Shown here: piece after piece, positions 40,739 to 48,371 of the stretch
Layout: every line of letters starts with the position of its first letter
How positions within the stretch are numbered: the stretch's first letter is position 1
Source of the DNA: Aeromicrobium phoceense
GTDB taxonomy: Bacteria; Actinomycetota; Actinomycetes; Propionibacteriales; Nocardioidaceae
NCBI RefSeq assembly: GCF_013868155.1
Contig: NZ_JACEOG010000002.1
Coordinates: forward strand, 62,001 to 126,000
Length of the DNA: 64,000 bases
Direction: 5' to 3'
Notes under the pieces: model-generated
Database searches by the model: none
Told to the model about the DNA's origin: nothing
What the model saw: only the letters and a program-made list of their open reading frames with translations
Made by a program: the position numbers and the translations under genes

Positions 40739-40984
40739 TCAGAGCCCGAGCTGGGCCTTGACCTGCGCGACGGACGGGTTGGTCAGCGCGGTGCCGTCGG
40801 AGAACACGAGCGTCGGGACGGTCTGGTTGCCGCCGTTGGCCTGCTCGACGATGTCGGCGGACGCGGGATCCTGCTCGATGTCGACCTCGGTGAACTCGAT
40901 GCCCTCGCGCTGCAGCTGCGACTTGAGTCGGTGGCAGTAGCCACACCACGGCGTGGAGTACAGGACGAAGGATGCGTCGGACAT
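40739..40984 (-). CDS. mrx1: mycoredoxin (glutaredoxin-like)
   Basis: The 81-residue thioredoxin-fold protein has active site WCGYC, cis-Pro segment QTVPTLVF and GTALTNPS. Mycoredoxin-1 reduces mycothiol mixed disulfides. ATG 40984 is chosen over the 93-residue frame because GAGAGGG precedes it and the protein then matches the usual length. It is divergent from uvrD2, as in M. tuberculosis (Rv3198A/Rv3198c neighbourhood). Confidence 0.92.
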   Translation of the reverse strand: MSDASFVLYSTPWCGYCHRLKSQLQREGIEFTEVDIEQDPASADIVEQANGGNQTVPTLVFSDGTALTNPSVAQVKAQLGL

Positions 40985-41095
40985 CGGGACCCTCTCGGTT
41001 CGGAACAGAAGCCTCTTCAAGGGTCAACGTGCCGCGGACCACGCCCATTCCCGGGGACCCTGTGTGCGGCGCCGGATCGTGTCGCCGGGCGGGGC

Positions 41096-41101
41096 TACGC
41101 T
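41096..41101 (+). promoter_or_regulatory. probable -10 of uvrD2
   Basis: TACGCT, 34 nt before the ATG at 41136. The leader includes GGAGA as ribosome site. Confidence 0.45.
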
Positions 41102-41135
41102 GGTCGCTGCCCACCCCCGACGCGATCTGGAGACC

Positions 41136-43127
41136 ATGTCTGACGCCGACGACCTGCTGAACGGACTCGACCCCGAGCAGCGCGAGGTCGCCACCACCCT
41201 GCGGGGTCCGGTGTGCGTCATCGCCGGCGCCGGAACCGGCAAGACCCGCGCGATCACGCACCGCATCGCCTACGGCACCGCGACGGGCGTCTACAAGCCC
41301 ACCGAGGTGCTGGCGGTCACGTTCACGGTCAAGGCGGCGGGCGAGATGCGCGAGCGCCTGCGCACGCTCGGCGCGGGCGGCGTCCAGGCCCGCACGTTCC
41401 ACTCGGCGGCGCTGCGGCAGGCCCGCTACTTCTGGCCCCGGGTGTACGGCACGGAGTTCCCCCAGATCCTCGAGTCGAAGTTCGCCTTCGTCGCCGAGGC
41501 CGCGCGGCAGGTGGGCGTGCGGGCCGACCAGGCCCTGCTGCGCGACCTGTCGGCCGAGGTCGAGTGGGCCAAGGTCTCCAACGTCCGGCCCGACGACTAC
41601 GGCGCCGAGGCCGTGCGCCGCCAGCGCACCGTCGGCGACATCGACCCGGGCGAGGTGGGCGCCGTGCTCCGCGCCTACGAGCAGGTCAAGCGCGATCGCG
41701 GGCGCATCGACATGGAGGACATCCTGCTGATCACCGCCGCGATCCTGGCCGACGAGCCGGCGATCGCGGCCGAGGTGCGCCGCCAGTACCGGTGGTTCGT
41801 CGTCGACGAGTTCCAGGACGTCAACCCGCTGCAGTCCACGCTGCTCGACCTGTGGCTGGGCGGCCGCGACGAGGTCTGCGTCGTCGGCGACCCCCGCCAG
41901 ACGATCTACACGTTCGCCGGCGCCTCGGCCACGATCCTGGGCGACTTCACCACGCGCCGGTTCCCCGACGCGCCGCGCATCGAGCTCGTGCGCAACTACC
42001 GCTCCACGCCTCAGATCGTCGCCGCGGCAAACGAGGTCTTCGCCGGTCGCGGCCCCTCGGTCACCCTGGGCGTGCGGCTGCAGTCGCAGAACTCGCCGGG
42101 CCCGGCCGTGGACTACCGCCCGTTCCCCGACGAGCCCGCCGAGGCCGACGCGATCGCCGACCGGATCGTCGCGCTGCACCGCCAGGGTGTGCCCTACCGC
42201 GAGATGGCAGTGCTCTACCGGATCAACGCGCAGTCCGAGGTCTACGAGGAGGCCCTGGGCCGTCTCCAGATCCCGTACTCCATGCGCGGCGGCACCGGCT
42301 TCTTCCAGCGGCCCGAGGTGCGTCAGGCCGTCACCCTGCTGCGCGGCTCGGCCCACGCGGGCGAGGGCTCCGGCTCGCTGGCCGACGACGTCCGTGCCGT
42401 GCTCGCGGCGATGGACTACTCCGAGACCCCGCCCGAGGGCCGAGGCGCCGTCCGCGACCGCTGGGAGTCCCTCCAGGCGATCCACACGATGGCCGTCGAC
42501 CTCGCTCAGGAGCAGCCGCAGGCCGACCTCGCCGCCCTCGTGGCCGACCTCGACCGCCGCGCCGACCAGGCGCACGCGCCCTCCACCGACGGCGTCACGC
42601 TGTCCACGTTCCACGCGGCCAAGGGCCTGGAGTGGGACGCGGTCTTCGTCGCCGGCGCGCAGGAGGGCACGCTGCCCTACGTCGCCACGATGGACGAGCC
42701 CGCCGCGATCGAGGAGGAGCGCCGGCTCTTCTACGTCGGCATCACCCGCGCCCGGCGCCACCTGATGGTGTCGTGGTCGGCGGCGCGCAAGGCCGGCGGC
42801 CAGGCCCGCCGCAAGCCCAGCCGCTTCCTCGACCGCCTGCTGCCCGAGGACGTGCAGGTCTCGCGGGCGCCGAAGCGCAAGGTGCGGCTGCCCCAGCCCG
42901 ACCTCGACTACGACGAGGCGCTGTTCGAGCGCCTGCGTGCGTGGCGCAAGGAGGTCTCGCAGGAGGAGAGCAAGCCGGCGTTCACGGTGTTCAACGACGC
43001 CACCCTCAAGGCCATCGCCGCGATCCGTCCCAGCAGCGGTGACCAACTGCTCCAGGTCTCGGGCGTGGGCCAGTCCAAGCTGGAGAAGTACGGCGACGGA
43101 GTCCTGGCGATCGTCGCCGACTCCTGA
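41136..43127 (+). CDS. uvrD2: ATP-dependent DNA helicase UvrD2
   Basis: The 663-residue SF1 helicase has Walker A GAGTGKT, VVDEFQDVNP, GDPRQTIYTFAGA, HAAKGLEWD and LFYVGITRARR. A C-terminal HRDC domain (about residues 595-663, FTVFNDATLKAIAAIRP to SKLEKYGDG) identifies the UvrD2 class. The tetracysteine (CxxC...CxxC) segment that mycobacterial UvrD2 has between motor and HRDC is missing: that linker (VSRAPKRKVRLPQPDLDYDE) has no Cys. The ATG has GGAGA 5 nt upstream. Confidence 0.93.
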   Translation: MSDADDLLNGLDPEQREVATTLRGPVCVIAGAGTGKTRAITHRIAYGTATGVYKPTEVLAVTFTVKAAGEMRERLRTLGAGGVQARTFHSAALRQARYFWPRVYGTEFPQILESKFAFVAEAARQVGVRADQALLRDLSAEVEWAKVSNVRPDDYGAEAVRRQRTVGDIDPGEVGAVLRAYEQVKRDRGRIDMEDILLITAAILADEPAIAAEVRRQYRWFVVDEFQDVNPLQSTLLDLWLGGRDEVCVVGDPRQTIYTFAGASATILGDFTTRRFPDAPRIELVRNYRSTPQIVAAANEVFAGRGPSVTLGVRLQSQNSPGPAVDYRPFPDEPAEADAIADRIVALHRQGVPYREMAVLYRINAQSEVYEEALGRLQIPYSMRGGTGFFQRPEVRQAVTLLRGSAHAGEGSGSLADDVRAVLAAMDYSETPPEGRGAVRDRWESLQAIHTMAVDLAQEQPQADLAALVADLDRRADQAHAPSTDGVTLSTFHAAKGLEWDAVFVAGAQEGTLPYVATMDEPAAIEEERRLFYVGITRARRHLMVSWSAARKAGGQARRKPSRFLDRLLPEDVQVSRAPKRKVRLPQPDLDYDEALFERLRAWRKEVSQEESKPAFTVFNDATLKAIAAIRPSSGDQLLQVSGVGQSKLEKYGDGVLAIVADS

Positions 43128-43139
43128 CCGCCCTCGGGA

Positions 43140-44501
43140 TCAGGCGGGCTCGAAGCCGGGCAGCGACTCGGCCACGATGGCGCGGAAGCGGGCGGTCGCG
43201 CCCAGCTGGCACAGCACGCCCACGCCGCCGGCCCACACCCGGTGGATCAGCAGGTAGCTCGGCGGCACGGTGAGCTTCAGGGCCGTCCCCATGCCCTCGG
43301 CGCCGGGGGAGGCGAGCCGCTGGCCCTGGCGGCGCAGCCAGTCGCGGTCGAAGGCGAAGGCCTCCACGGCGACGGGCTCGACGATCGGGGCCAGGTACCG
43401 CTCCAGGACGGCGGGGTCGACCCGGCTGCCCTGGCGGACGAATCCCTCCTGGCGCAGGCCCTCGGCCACGGTCTCGTAGTCGCCGTCGGCCGCCGCGCGC
43501 AGCAGCGGGCCCATGGGTGCGGGCAGGCCGTCGGGCAGTCGCGCCACGGCTCCGTAGTCCACGACTCCGAGCCGCCCGTCCGGCAGCACGCGGAAGTTGC
43601 CGGGGTGGGGATCGGCGTGCAGCAGGCCGGCCCGGGCCGGGCCCTGGAACAGGAACCGCACGTAGGTCTCGCCGAGGCGGTCCCGCTCCTCCTGCGTGCC
43701 GTCGGCGATCACGTCGGCGAGGGAGCGGTCGCCCGGGAGCCACGTCGTGACCAGGGCGCGCTCGGTGTGCGCCAGCGGCGCGGGGACCAGGACGTCGGGG
43801 TCGCCGGCGAAGGCCTCGGCGAAGCGCGCCTGGGCGTCGGCCTCGAGCGAGTAGTCGAGCTCCTCGGCCACGCGCTCCTGCAGCTCGCGGACGAGGGCCT
43901 TGACGTCGACGCCCGGCATCATCGTGCCCAGCATGCGGGCGAGCCGGCCGATCTGGCGCAGGTCGGAGTTGAGCGCCTCCGCGGCGCCGGGGTACTGCAG
44001 CTTCACCGCGACCTCGACGGGCTCGTCACCGGGCTCGGCGATGAACCAGCTGTGGTGGACCTGACCGATCGAGGCGGCAGCGGCTGGGGTCATCTCGAAG
44101 TCGGGGAACCGCTCGGGCCAGTCCTCGCCGAACTCGCGGACCATCACCCGCCGGACGGTAGGCGTGCCCATCGGCGGCGCGGCGTCCTGGAGCTTCGTCA
44201 GGGCCTCGCGGTAGGGCGCGATGACCTCCTCGGGCAGGGCCGCCTCGAAGATGCTCAGCGCCTGGCCGAACTTCATGGCACCGCCCTTGAGCTGGCCGAG
44301 CACGCTGAAGACCTGGTCGGCGGTGCGGCGCTGCACGTCCGTCATCACGGCCGCGGCGGGAGCGCCGACGAGGCGCCGGCCGATGCCCCACGTGGTGCGG
44401 GCGGCGAATCCGGCCGGCAGGCTCGCCAGGCGCGCGCCGCGGCGCAGGGCGCTCCCCGTCAGCGGAGTGTCGGTCGTGTCGTCCGGGTCGGTGTCGGCCA
44501 C
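43140..44501 (-). CDS. ABC1/UbiB-family atypical kinase
   Basis: The 453-residue protein has the ABC1 signature LKGGAMKFGQALS (the KxGQ motif), the Ala-rich AAAASIGQVHH nucleotide loop, VAVKLQYPG with the catalytic Lys, the HADPHPGNF catalytic loop and VVDYGA in place of DFG. Members support quinone biology or act as ATPases. It corresponds to Rv3197. It converges on uvrD2 with 12 bp between them; whiB7, which in M. tuberculosis lies between these genes, is absent. Confidence 0.92.
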   Translation of the reverse strand: MADTDPDDTTDTPLTGSALRRGARLASLPAGFAARTTWGIGRRLVGAPAAAVMTDVQRRTADQVFSVLGQLKGGAMKFGQALSIFEAALPEEVIAPYREALTKLQDAAPPMGTPTVRRVMVREFGEDWPERFPDFEMTPAAAASIGQVHHSWFIAEPGDEPVEVAVKLQYPGAAEALNSDLRQIGRLARMLGTMMPGVDVKALVRELQERVAEELDYSLEADAQARFAEAFAGDPDVLVPAPLAHTERALVTTWLPGDRSLADVIADGTQEERDRLGETYVRFLFQGPARAGLLHADPHPGNFRVLPDGRLGVVDYGAVARLPDGLPAPMGPLLRAAADGDYETVAEGLRQEGFVRQGSRVDPAVLERYLAPIVEPVAVEAFAFDRDWLRRQGQRLASPGAEGMGTALKLTVPPSYLLIHRVWAGGVGVLCQLGATARFRAIVAESLPGFEPA

Positions 44502-44507
44502 GTGGTC

Positions 44508-44513
44508 AGGATA
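44508..44513 (-). promoter_or_regulatory. -10 element of leaderless ABC1-kinase promoter
   Basis: Minus-strand TATCCT, 6 nt, GTG at 44501. Confidence 0.6.
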
Positions 44514-44537
44514 GTGGCGTGGGCCGCATCGGACCGG

Positions 44538-45332
44538 TCATGCGGCGAGCAGCCGGCACGGGCAGCCGGGCGCGAAGGGCACGTCGTCGACGTCGTTCAG
44601 TCCGTGTGCCGGGCCCACCGACACGACGCGACCGAGGCTCGGCGGACGTCGTCCCGCGCCGAGGTAGTCGAGGTGGTGCAGCACCTCGGCGGCCGCGCGG
44701 TGGAGCACGCCGGCCGGCAGTGCCGGGTCGAGGAGGCGCGCCTGCTCGAACTGCGGCACCAGCGCGGACCAGGTGGGATCCGCCGCGGCCACGTGGGCGT
44801 CGAGACAGCCCAGGCACGGCGAGATCCCGGGCGCGACGAGCGGGCCGATCCGCACTCGTCGCTCGTCGAGCACGACCGGCAGATGGACCACGCCCCCGCT
44901 GACAAGGTGCTCGAAGGTCGACCGTGCGGGCTCGCCGGCGCTGACCAGGACCTCGATCTCGGGCTCGATCGCCGGCGGACCCACCGAGTCGGTGAGCAGG
45001 GCGGCGAAGGAGGAGGTGGAGCGGTCGTGCCGCACGGCCACGCGAAGACCCTCGGAGTGGGGCTCGGCACGCAGCACGGCACCGGCCGCCACCAGTCGGT
45101 GCAGGGTGCCGGCGAGATCGTCGGTGAATTCGGGGACGTCGCGCGCCACGAGCTCGGTCAGCAGGGGGAGCGGCAGGGAGCCGTCGAGGAGGCGCAGGAC
45201 GCGGGCGAGGCCGGGCCGGTCACGCAGAACGATGCCGGGGCTGGTGCCCAGCTGGAGGGTCCGGGCGTCGCGGCGCAGCAGCAGCGCACCGGGCAGGAGT
45301 CGCGGTCCGCGGGCAGGAGAGGGGTGCGCCAT
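44538..45332 (-). CDS. cyclodehydratase-domain protein (TOMM/ThiF-like, Rv3196-like)
   Basis: The 264-residue protein resembles the bacteriocin-biosynthesis cyclodehydratase domain family (TIGR03882 type) found in this conserved locus. It has an RRE-like winged region near residues 55-105 (LLDGSLPLPLLTELVARD), PGISPCLGCLDAHVAAADPTW with two Cys, and a CPCR pair at the C-terminus that could complete a zinc site. No YcaO partner or precursor peptide is nearby. ATG 45332 follows a partial -10 (CACGAT, 6 nt); the longer frame to 45476 is not used. Confidence 0.75.
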   Translation of the reverse strand: MAHPSPARGPRLLPGALLLRRDARTLQLGTSPGIVLRDRPGLARVLRLLDGSLPLPLLTELVARDVPEFTDDLAGTLHRLVAAGAVLRAEPHSEGLRVAVRHDRSTSSFAALLTDSVGPPAIEPEIEVLVSAGEPARSTFEHLVSGGVVHLPVVLDERRVRIGPLVAPGISPCLGCLDAHVAAADPTWSALVPQFEQARLLDPALPAGVLHRAAAEVLHHLDYLGAGRRPPSLGRVVSVGPAHGLNDVDDVPFAPGCPCRLLAA

Positions 45333-45436
45333 CGGGCCATCGTGGCCGAGTCGAGCTGCCGGACGGGGCGTCGGTCCACAGGCGCCGCGCCGGCGTGGAG
45401 GCGGCGGGGACGACCGAGTCGCCCCCGCCGCGCCGC

Positions 45437-45595
45437 TCAGGCCTTGCCGAGGATGCGGTTGAGCTTGGTGCCGCACTCGGGGCAGATGCCCTTGGCCATG
45501 CGGGTGCCCTTCTCGCTGACCTGGACTTCACCGCTGGTCTCGCGCTTGTCCTTGCACTTCACGCAGTAGAACTCGCCGGTCCATGTCTCCGCCAT
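45437..45595 (-). CDS. small zinc-ribbon protein (DUF5679-like)
   Basis: The 52-residue protein has two zinc knuckles, FYCVKCKDK and GICPECGTKL, spaced about 25 residues apart, matching the short actinobacterial DUF5679 family. Function unknown. It has one of the best ribosome sites in the window (AAGGAGG, 5 nt before ATG), so unlike most neighbours it is translated from a leadered mRNA. Confidence 0.88.
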   Translation of the reverse strand: MAETWTGEFYCVKCKDKRETSGEVQVSEKGTRMAKGICPECGTKLNRILGKA

Positions 45596-45676
45596 AGCGG
45601 CCTCCTTGCCGATGTGTGCCGCCGAATGTGGCACAGGTCACGCTCAGCCTAAGCGCAAAAACGTGGCAGGCAAGGC

Positions 45677-45726
45677 CGAAGCCCCGACCGGCGCGCCTTC
45701 CCCTTGCGCGTCGGAGCGGGGCTTCG
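45677..45726. terminator. hairpin, probable terminator
   Basis: CGAAGCCCC and GGGGCTTCG form a 9-bp outer stem, with further GC-rich pairing inside (GCGCG and CGCG). Its target is unclear, as the flanking genes diverge; it may insulate the DnaA-box region. Confidence 0.4.
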
Positions 45727-45781
45727 ACTGCGCTCAAGGTAGGCCCTCCCGCCGTGCACGGTCAATGGGTCGTCCGAGGCT

Positions 45782-45934
45782 CTGTCCACCGCCTGTGGAC
45801 AATGTTGTGCACATCGTGTGGGGATCGCCGGGGACCGGTGTGGGAATCGGTGTGGACAGGGTGGTGCTCGCGTCCCAGCGGGAGGCTCCGAGCAGCCTCT
45901 GACCTGCGCAGACGTCCCGTCGGCCTGTGGACGA
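45782..45934. promoter_or_regulatory. cluster of DnaA-box-like sites
   Basis: Compared with the actinobacterial DnaA box TTGTCCACA: 45794-45802 is perfect (minus strand), 45805-45813 TTGTGCACA 8/9 (plus), 45851-45859 8/9 (minus), 45926-45934 8/9 (minus), 45782-45790 7/9 (plus). Neither dnaA nor dnaN is near, so oriC is unlikely; a DnaA-titration or regulatory locus is possible. Confidence 0.55.
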
Positions 45935-45993
45935 ACACGGGTCTCGATTCCTGCGCCGCGCGCTGCCTCCTCCGCTCGGTCGAGGCCGCGCTC

Positions 45994-45999
45994 TACCGT
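45994..45999 (+). promoter_or_regulatory. -10 element of leaderless YgjP-like gene promoter
   Basis: TACCGT, 6 nt, ATG at 46006. Confidence 0.6.
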
Positions 46000-46005
46000 T
46001 GAGGC

Positions 46006-46512
46006 ATGGCCGAGATCGAGGTGCGCCGCAGCGCGCGCCGCACCCGCACCGTGAGTGCGCGCCGCGAGGGCGACCGCACGATCGTGATGATCCCGGCGTC
46101 GATGTCGCTGCGGGAGGAGCGCCGCGCCGTGGCCGACATGGTCGCCAAGCTCGACGCCCGGGAGAAGAAGCGCGCCGCGCCGCGCTCCGACGCCGGCCTC
46201 GCACGCCGTGCTTCCGAGCTCGCTCGGCTCTACGTTCCGGAGGCTCCCGAGCCCGCCTCGGTCCGCTGGGTCACCAACCAGAACTCGCGCTGGGGCTCGT
46301 GCACGCCGATCGACCGGACGATCCGGCTCTCGCACCGATTGCAGGCGATGCCCGACCACGTCGTCGACGCGGTGCTGGTGCACGAGCTGACCCACCTGGT
46401 CGTCTCGGGGCACGGGCCGCGGTTCGACGCGATCGTCAGGCGCTACCCACGGACGGACGAGGCGATGGGGTTCCTCGAAGGCGTGACCTGGCAGCAGCGA
46501 CGAGAGCCCTGA
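46006..46512 (+). CDS. YgjP/DUF45-like zinc metallopeptidase
   Basis: The 168-residue protein has RWGSC (family motif), LVHELTHLVVSGHGPRF with the HExxH zinc site and a downstream His, placing it with the YgjP/SprT-like M48-related gluzincins. The N-terminal half is a basic strand-rich region (EVRRSARRTRTVSARREGDR). Substrate unknown. Its last 77 bp overlap the convergent NUDIX gene. Confidence 0.88.
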   Translation: MAEIEVRRSARRTRTVSARREGDRTIVMIPASMSLREERRAVADMVAKLDAREKKRAAPRSDAGLARRASELARLYVPEAPEPASVRWVTNQNSRWGSCTPIDRTIRLSHRLQAMPDHVVDAVLVHELTHLVVSGHGPRFDAIVRRYPRTDEAMGFLEGVTWQQRREP

Positions 46513-47008
46513 CCGACTCGTCGGTGGGCCGGGGCAGGTCGTCCAGCGGGAACCAGCGCACGTCGTCGGACTCGTCCGAGCACTGCGGCTCGGCGCCCGG
46601 CGGGGCCACCGCCACGAACTGCACGTCGAGGTGATGGCCGTCCTCGTGGCAGTACACCGGGTGGCGCGACAGCAGCACGGGCTCGGGATCGATCGCCAGT
46701 CCGGCGATGCCCGTCTCCTCCTGCGCCTCGCGCGCGGCCGCCTCGGCAAGCGACGGGTCGGCGGCCTCGCAGTGGCCTCCCGTCTGCAGCCAGCGACCGA
46801 ACTTCGGGTGCAGCACGAGCGCCACCTGGTCGTGGTCGGCCGAGACGACGAGGGCGCTGGCCGTGACGTGGTCGGGCGAGCAGGCGCGGGCCCCTGGCTC
46901 GTCGTGAGCCCCGGCATGGTCGGCGAAGAGCGCGCGCAGGCGCTCCTGCTCGTCGTCCGGCGGCGACCACCGCGCCAGCACGGCGCGGATGTCGGCGGTC
47001 TGGCTCAC
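46436..47008 (-). CDS. NUDIX hydrolase
   Basis: The 190-residue protein has the NUDIX box GGHCEAADPSLAEAAAREAQEETG and the family strand FGRWLQTGGH. The substrate could be a nucleoside diphosphate derivative. The C-terminal 25 residues (RSRLRGTPSPRPSVGSA end) are encoded opposite the end of the YgjP-like gene, a 77-bp convergent overlap. The ATG lies within the stop of the DUF2342 gene (4-bp overlap), so the two are coupled. Confidence 0.9.
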   Translation of the reverse strand: MSQTADIRAVLARWSPPDDEQERLRALFADHAGAHDEPGARACSPDHVTASALVVSADHDQVALVLHPKFGRWLQTGGHCEAADPSLAEAAAREAQEETGIAGLAIDPEPVLLSRHPVYCHEDGHHLDVQFVAVAPPGAEPQCSDESDDVRWFPLDDLPRPTDESVRALVAAARSRLRGTPSPRPSVGSA

Positions 47009-48309
47009 GCGCGGTCGTCGGGGGAGTCGCCGGTCTCGCCCGGCTCGTCAGAGGACAGCAGCTCCTGCAGGGCGGCGTCGAAGTCGGCGTCGCTCAGCTC
47101 CGCGGTCTGGTTCTCGCAGAAGCCCAGCGGGTCGTCGAGGTCGGCCGACGTCGGCAGCAGGTCGGGGTGGCTCCACACGGCGTCGCGCGCCTCGGGGCCG
47201 CGGCGGTCGCGCAGCGCCGACCAGAGGTTGGCGGCGTCGCGAAGGCGGCGCGGGCGCAGCTCGAGGCCCACCAGCGAGGCGAACGTGTCCTCGGCCGGGC
47301 CGCCGGTGGCCCGGCGGCGACGCATCGCCTCGGCCAGCGCGGGGGCGGCCGGCATCACGCCGGCGGTGGCGCGGGCGACGACCTCGTCGACCCAGCCCTC
47401 GATCAGCGCGAGGAGCAGCTCGAGGCGCTCCTTGGCGCGCTCCTGCTCGGGCGTCGGAGCGGGATCGAACAGTCCGCCCGAGAGGGCCTCCTGCATGGCC
47501 TCGGGGTTCGACGGGTCGATCGAGCGCATCTGCTCCTCGATGGCGCCGGTGTCGATGCGGATGCCGCGGGCGAAGTCCTCGATCGCGCCCAGGACGGCGC
47601 CGCGCAGCCACGTGGCGTGCGCGTAGAGACGGTGGTGGGCGGCCTCGCGCAGCATCACGTAGAGCAGCACGTCGGCCTGGCTGGCCTCGAGGTCGGTGGC
47701 GAAGGCGCTGACGTTGTGCGGCAGCACGGCGGCCACGTGCTCGGGCCCCATCGGCAGGCCCACCTCGGTGGAGGAGAGGACCTCGGTGGCCAGCGCGCCG
47801 ATGGCCGCGCCGATCTGCTGGCCGAACATGGCGCCGCCGGCCTGGTTGAGCATGCCGAGGAGAGGGCCGGCCATGGCCTTGGCCTCCGGCGGCATGGCGT
47901 CACCCATCGAGGCCACGACGTGCTCGGCCACCGGCTCGACCATGACCTGCCAGCTGGGCATCGTCTGCTCGACCCAGTCGGCGCGGCTCCAGGCCAGCGC
48001 GGAGGTGGCCGTCGCGGGCACGTCGGTGGCCTTGTCCAGCCACATCTCGGCCAGTCGCGCGGCGTCGGCGACGGCTCCGGCCTGACCGCTGTGGGGACTC
48101 GGATCCTCACCCGCGGCGGCCACGGCGTGACGGGCGACGTCGGCGGCGAGGGTGTAGTTGACGGTGCCCTCGTGCGGCTCGAACATCCGCTGCATCTGGG
48201 ACATCATCTGGCCGAGGTCGAACTGACCTGCGCCCATCTGTCCGAACAGCCCCTCCAGGGGCGTGCCCTTGAAGGGATTCTGCGGGTCCTCGCGGGGTTC
48301 CTCGGCCAT
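47005..48309 (-). CDS. DUF2342 zinc-dependent metalloprotease-family protein
   Basis: The 434-residue protein matches the actinobacterial DUF2342/PF10103 family (Rv3195): a disordered start rich in Gln/Met (GQMGAGQFDLGQMMSQMQRMF), a helical bundle, the conserved LREAAHHRLYAHATWL where a metal could bind, and a C-terminal helical part. A classical HExxH is not present in that motif, so catalysis is unproven. It starts at ATG 48309 on a leaderless mRNA and is divergent from the PDZ-Lon gene. Confidence 0.9.
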   Translation of the reverse strand: MAEEPREDPQNPFKGTPLEGLFGQMGAGQFDLGQMMSQMQRMFEPHEGTVNYTLAADVARHAVAAAGEDPSPHSGQAGAVADAARLAEMWLDKATDVPATATSALAWSRADWVEQTMPSWQVMVEPVAEHVVASMGDAMPPEAKAMAGPLLGMLNQAGGAMFGQQIGAAIGALATEVLSSTEVGLPMGPEHVAAVLPHNVSAFATDLEASQADVLLYVMLREAAHHRLYAHATWLRGAVLGAIEDFARGIRIDTGAIEEQMRSIDPSNPEAMQEALSGGLFDPAPTPEQERAKERLELLLALIEGWVDEVVARATAGVMPAAPALAEAMRRRRATGGPAEDTFASLVGLELRPRRLRDAANLWSALRDRRGPEARDAVWSHPDLLPTSADLDDPLGFCENQTAELSDADFDAALQELLSSDEPGETGDSPDDRA

Positions 48310-48315
48310 GAGGCC

Positions 48316-48321
48316 AGCCTA
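48316..48321 (-). promoter_or_regulatory. -10 element of leaderless DUF2342 promoter
   Basis: Minus-strand TAGGCT, 6 nt, ATG at 48309. Confidence 0.6.
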
Positions 48322-48358
48322 GGCGCTCCGGCCCAACGCGGGATTTCCGCCGTGCCTC

Positions 48359-48364
48359 TAGGGT
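48359..48364 (+). promoter_or_regulatory. -10 element of leaderless PDZ-Lon promoter
   Basis: TAGGGT, 7 nt, GTG at 48372. The spacing removes three residues from the longer frame that starts at 48363. Confidence 0.65.
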
Positions 48365-48371
48365 GTTCGAT

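Larger units (their letters stand above)
45596..46005. other. 410-bp intergenic region with terminator and DnaA-box cluster
   Basis: This is the longest non-coding stretch in the window. It holds the leader of the zinc-ribbon gene, the hairpin at 45677-45726, five DnaA-box-like sites at 45782-45934 and the leaderless promoter of the YgjP-like gene. I see no small gene or tRNA in it. Confidence 0.7.

Noticed and set aside
40739-41020. Longer mycoredoxin start at 41020
   Set aside because: The extra residues KRLLFRTERVP are not typical, and the shorter ATG at 40984 has a clear GAGAGGG ribosome site and the family length.
45782-45934. Chromosomal replication origin
   Set aside because: DnaA boxes are present, but there is no dnaA, dnaN, rpmH or recF neighbour and no AT-rich unwinding element, so oriC is unlikely.
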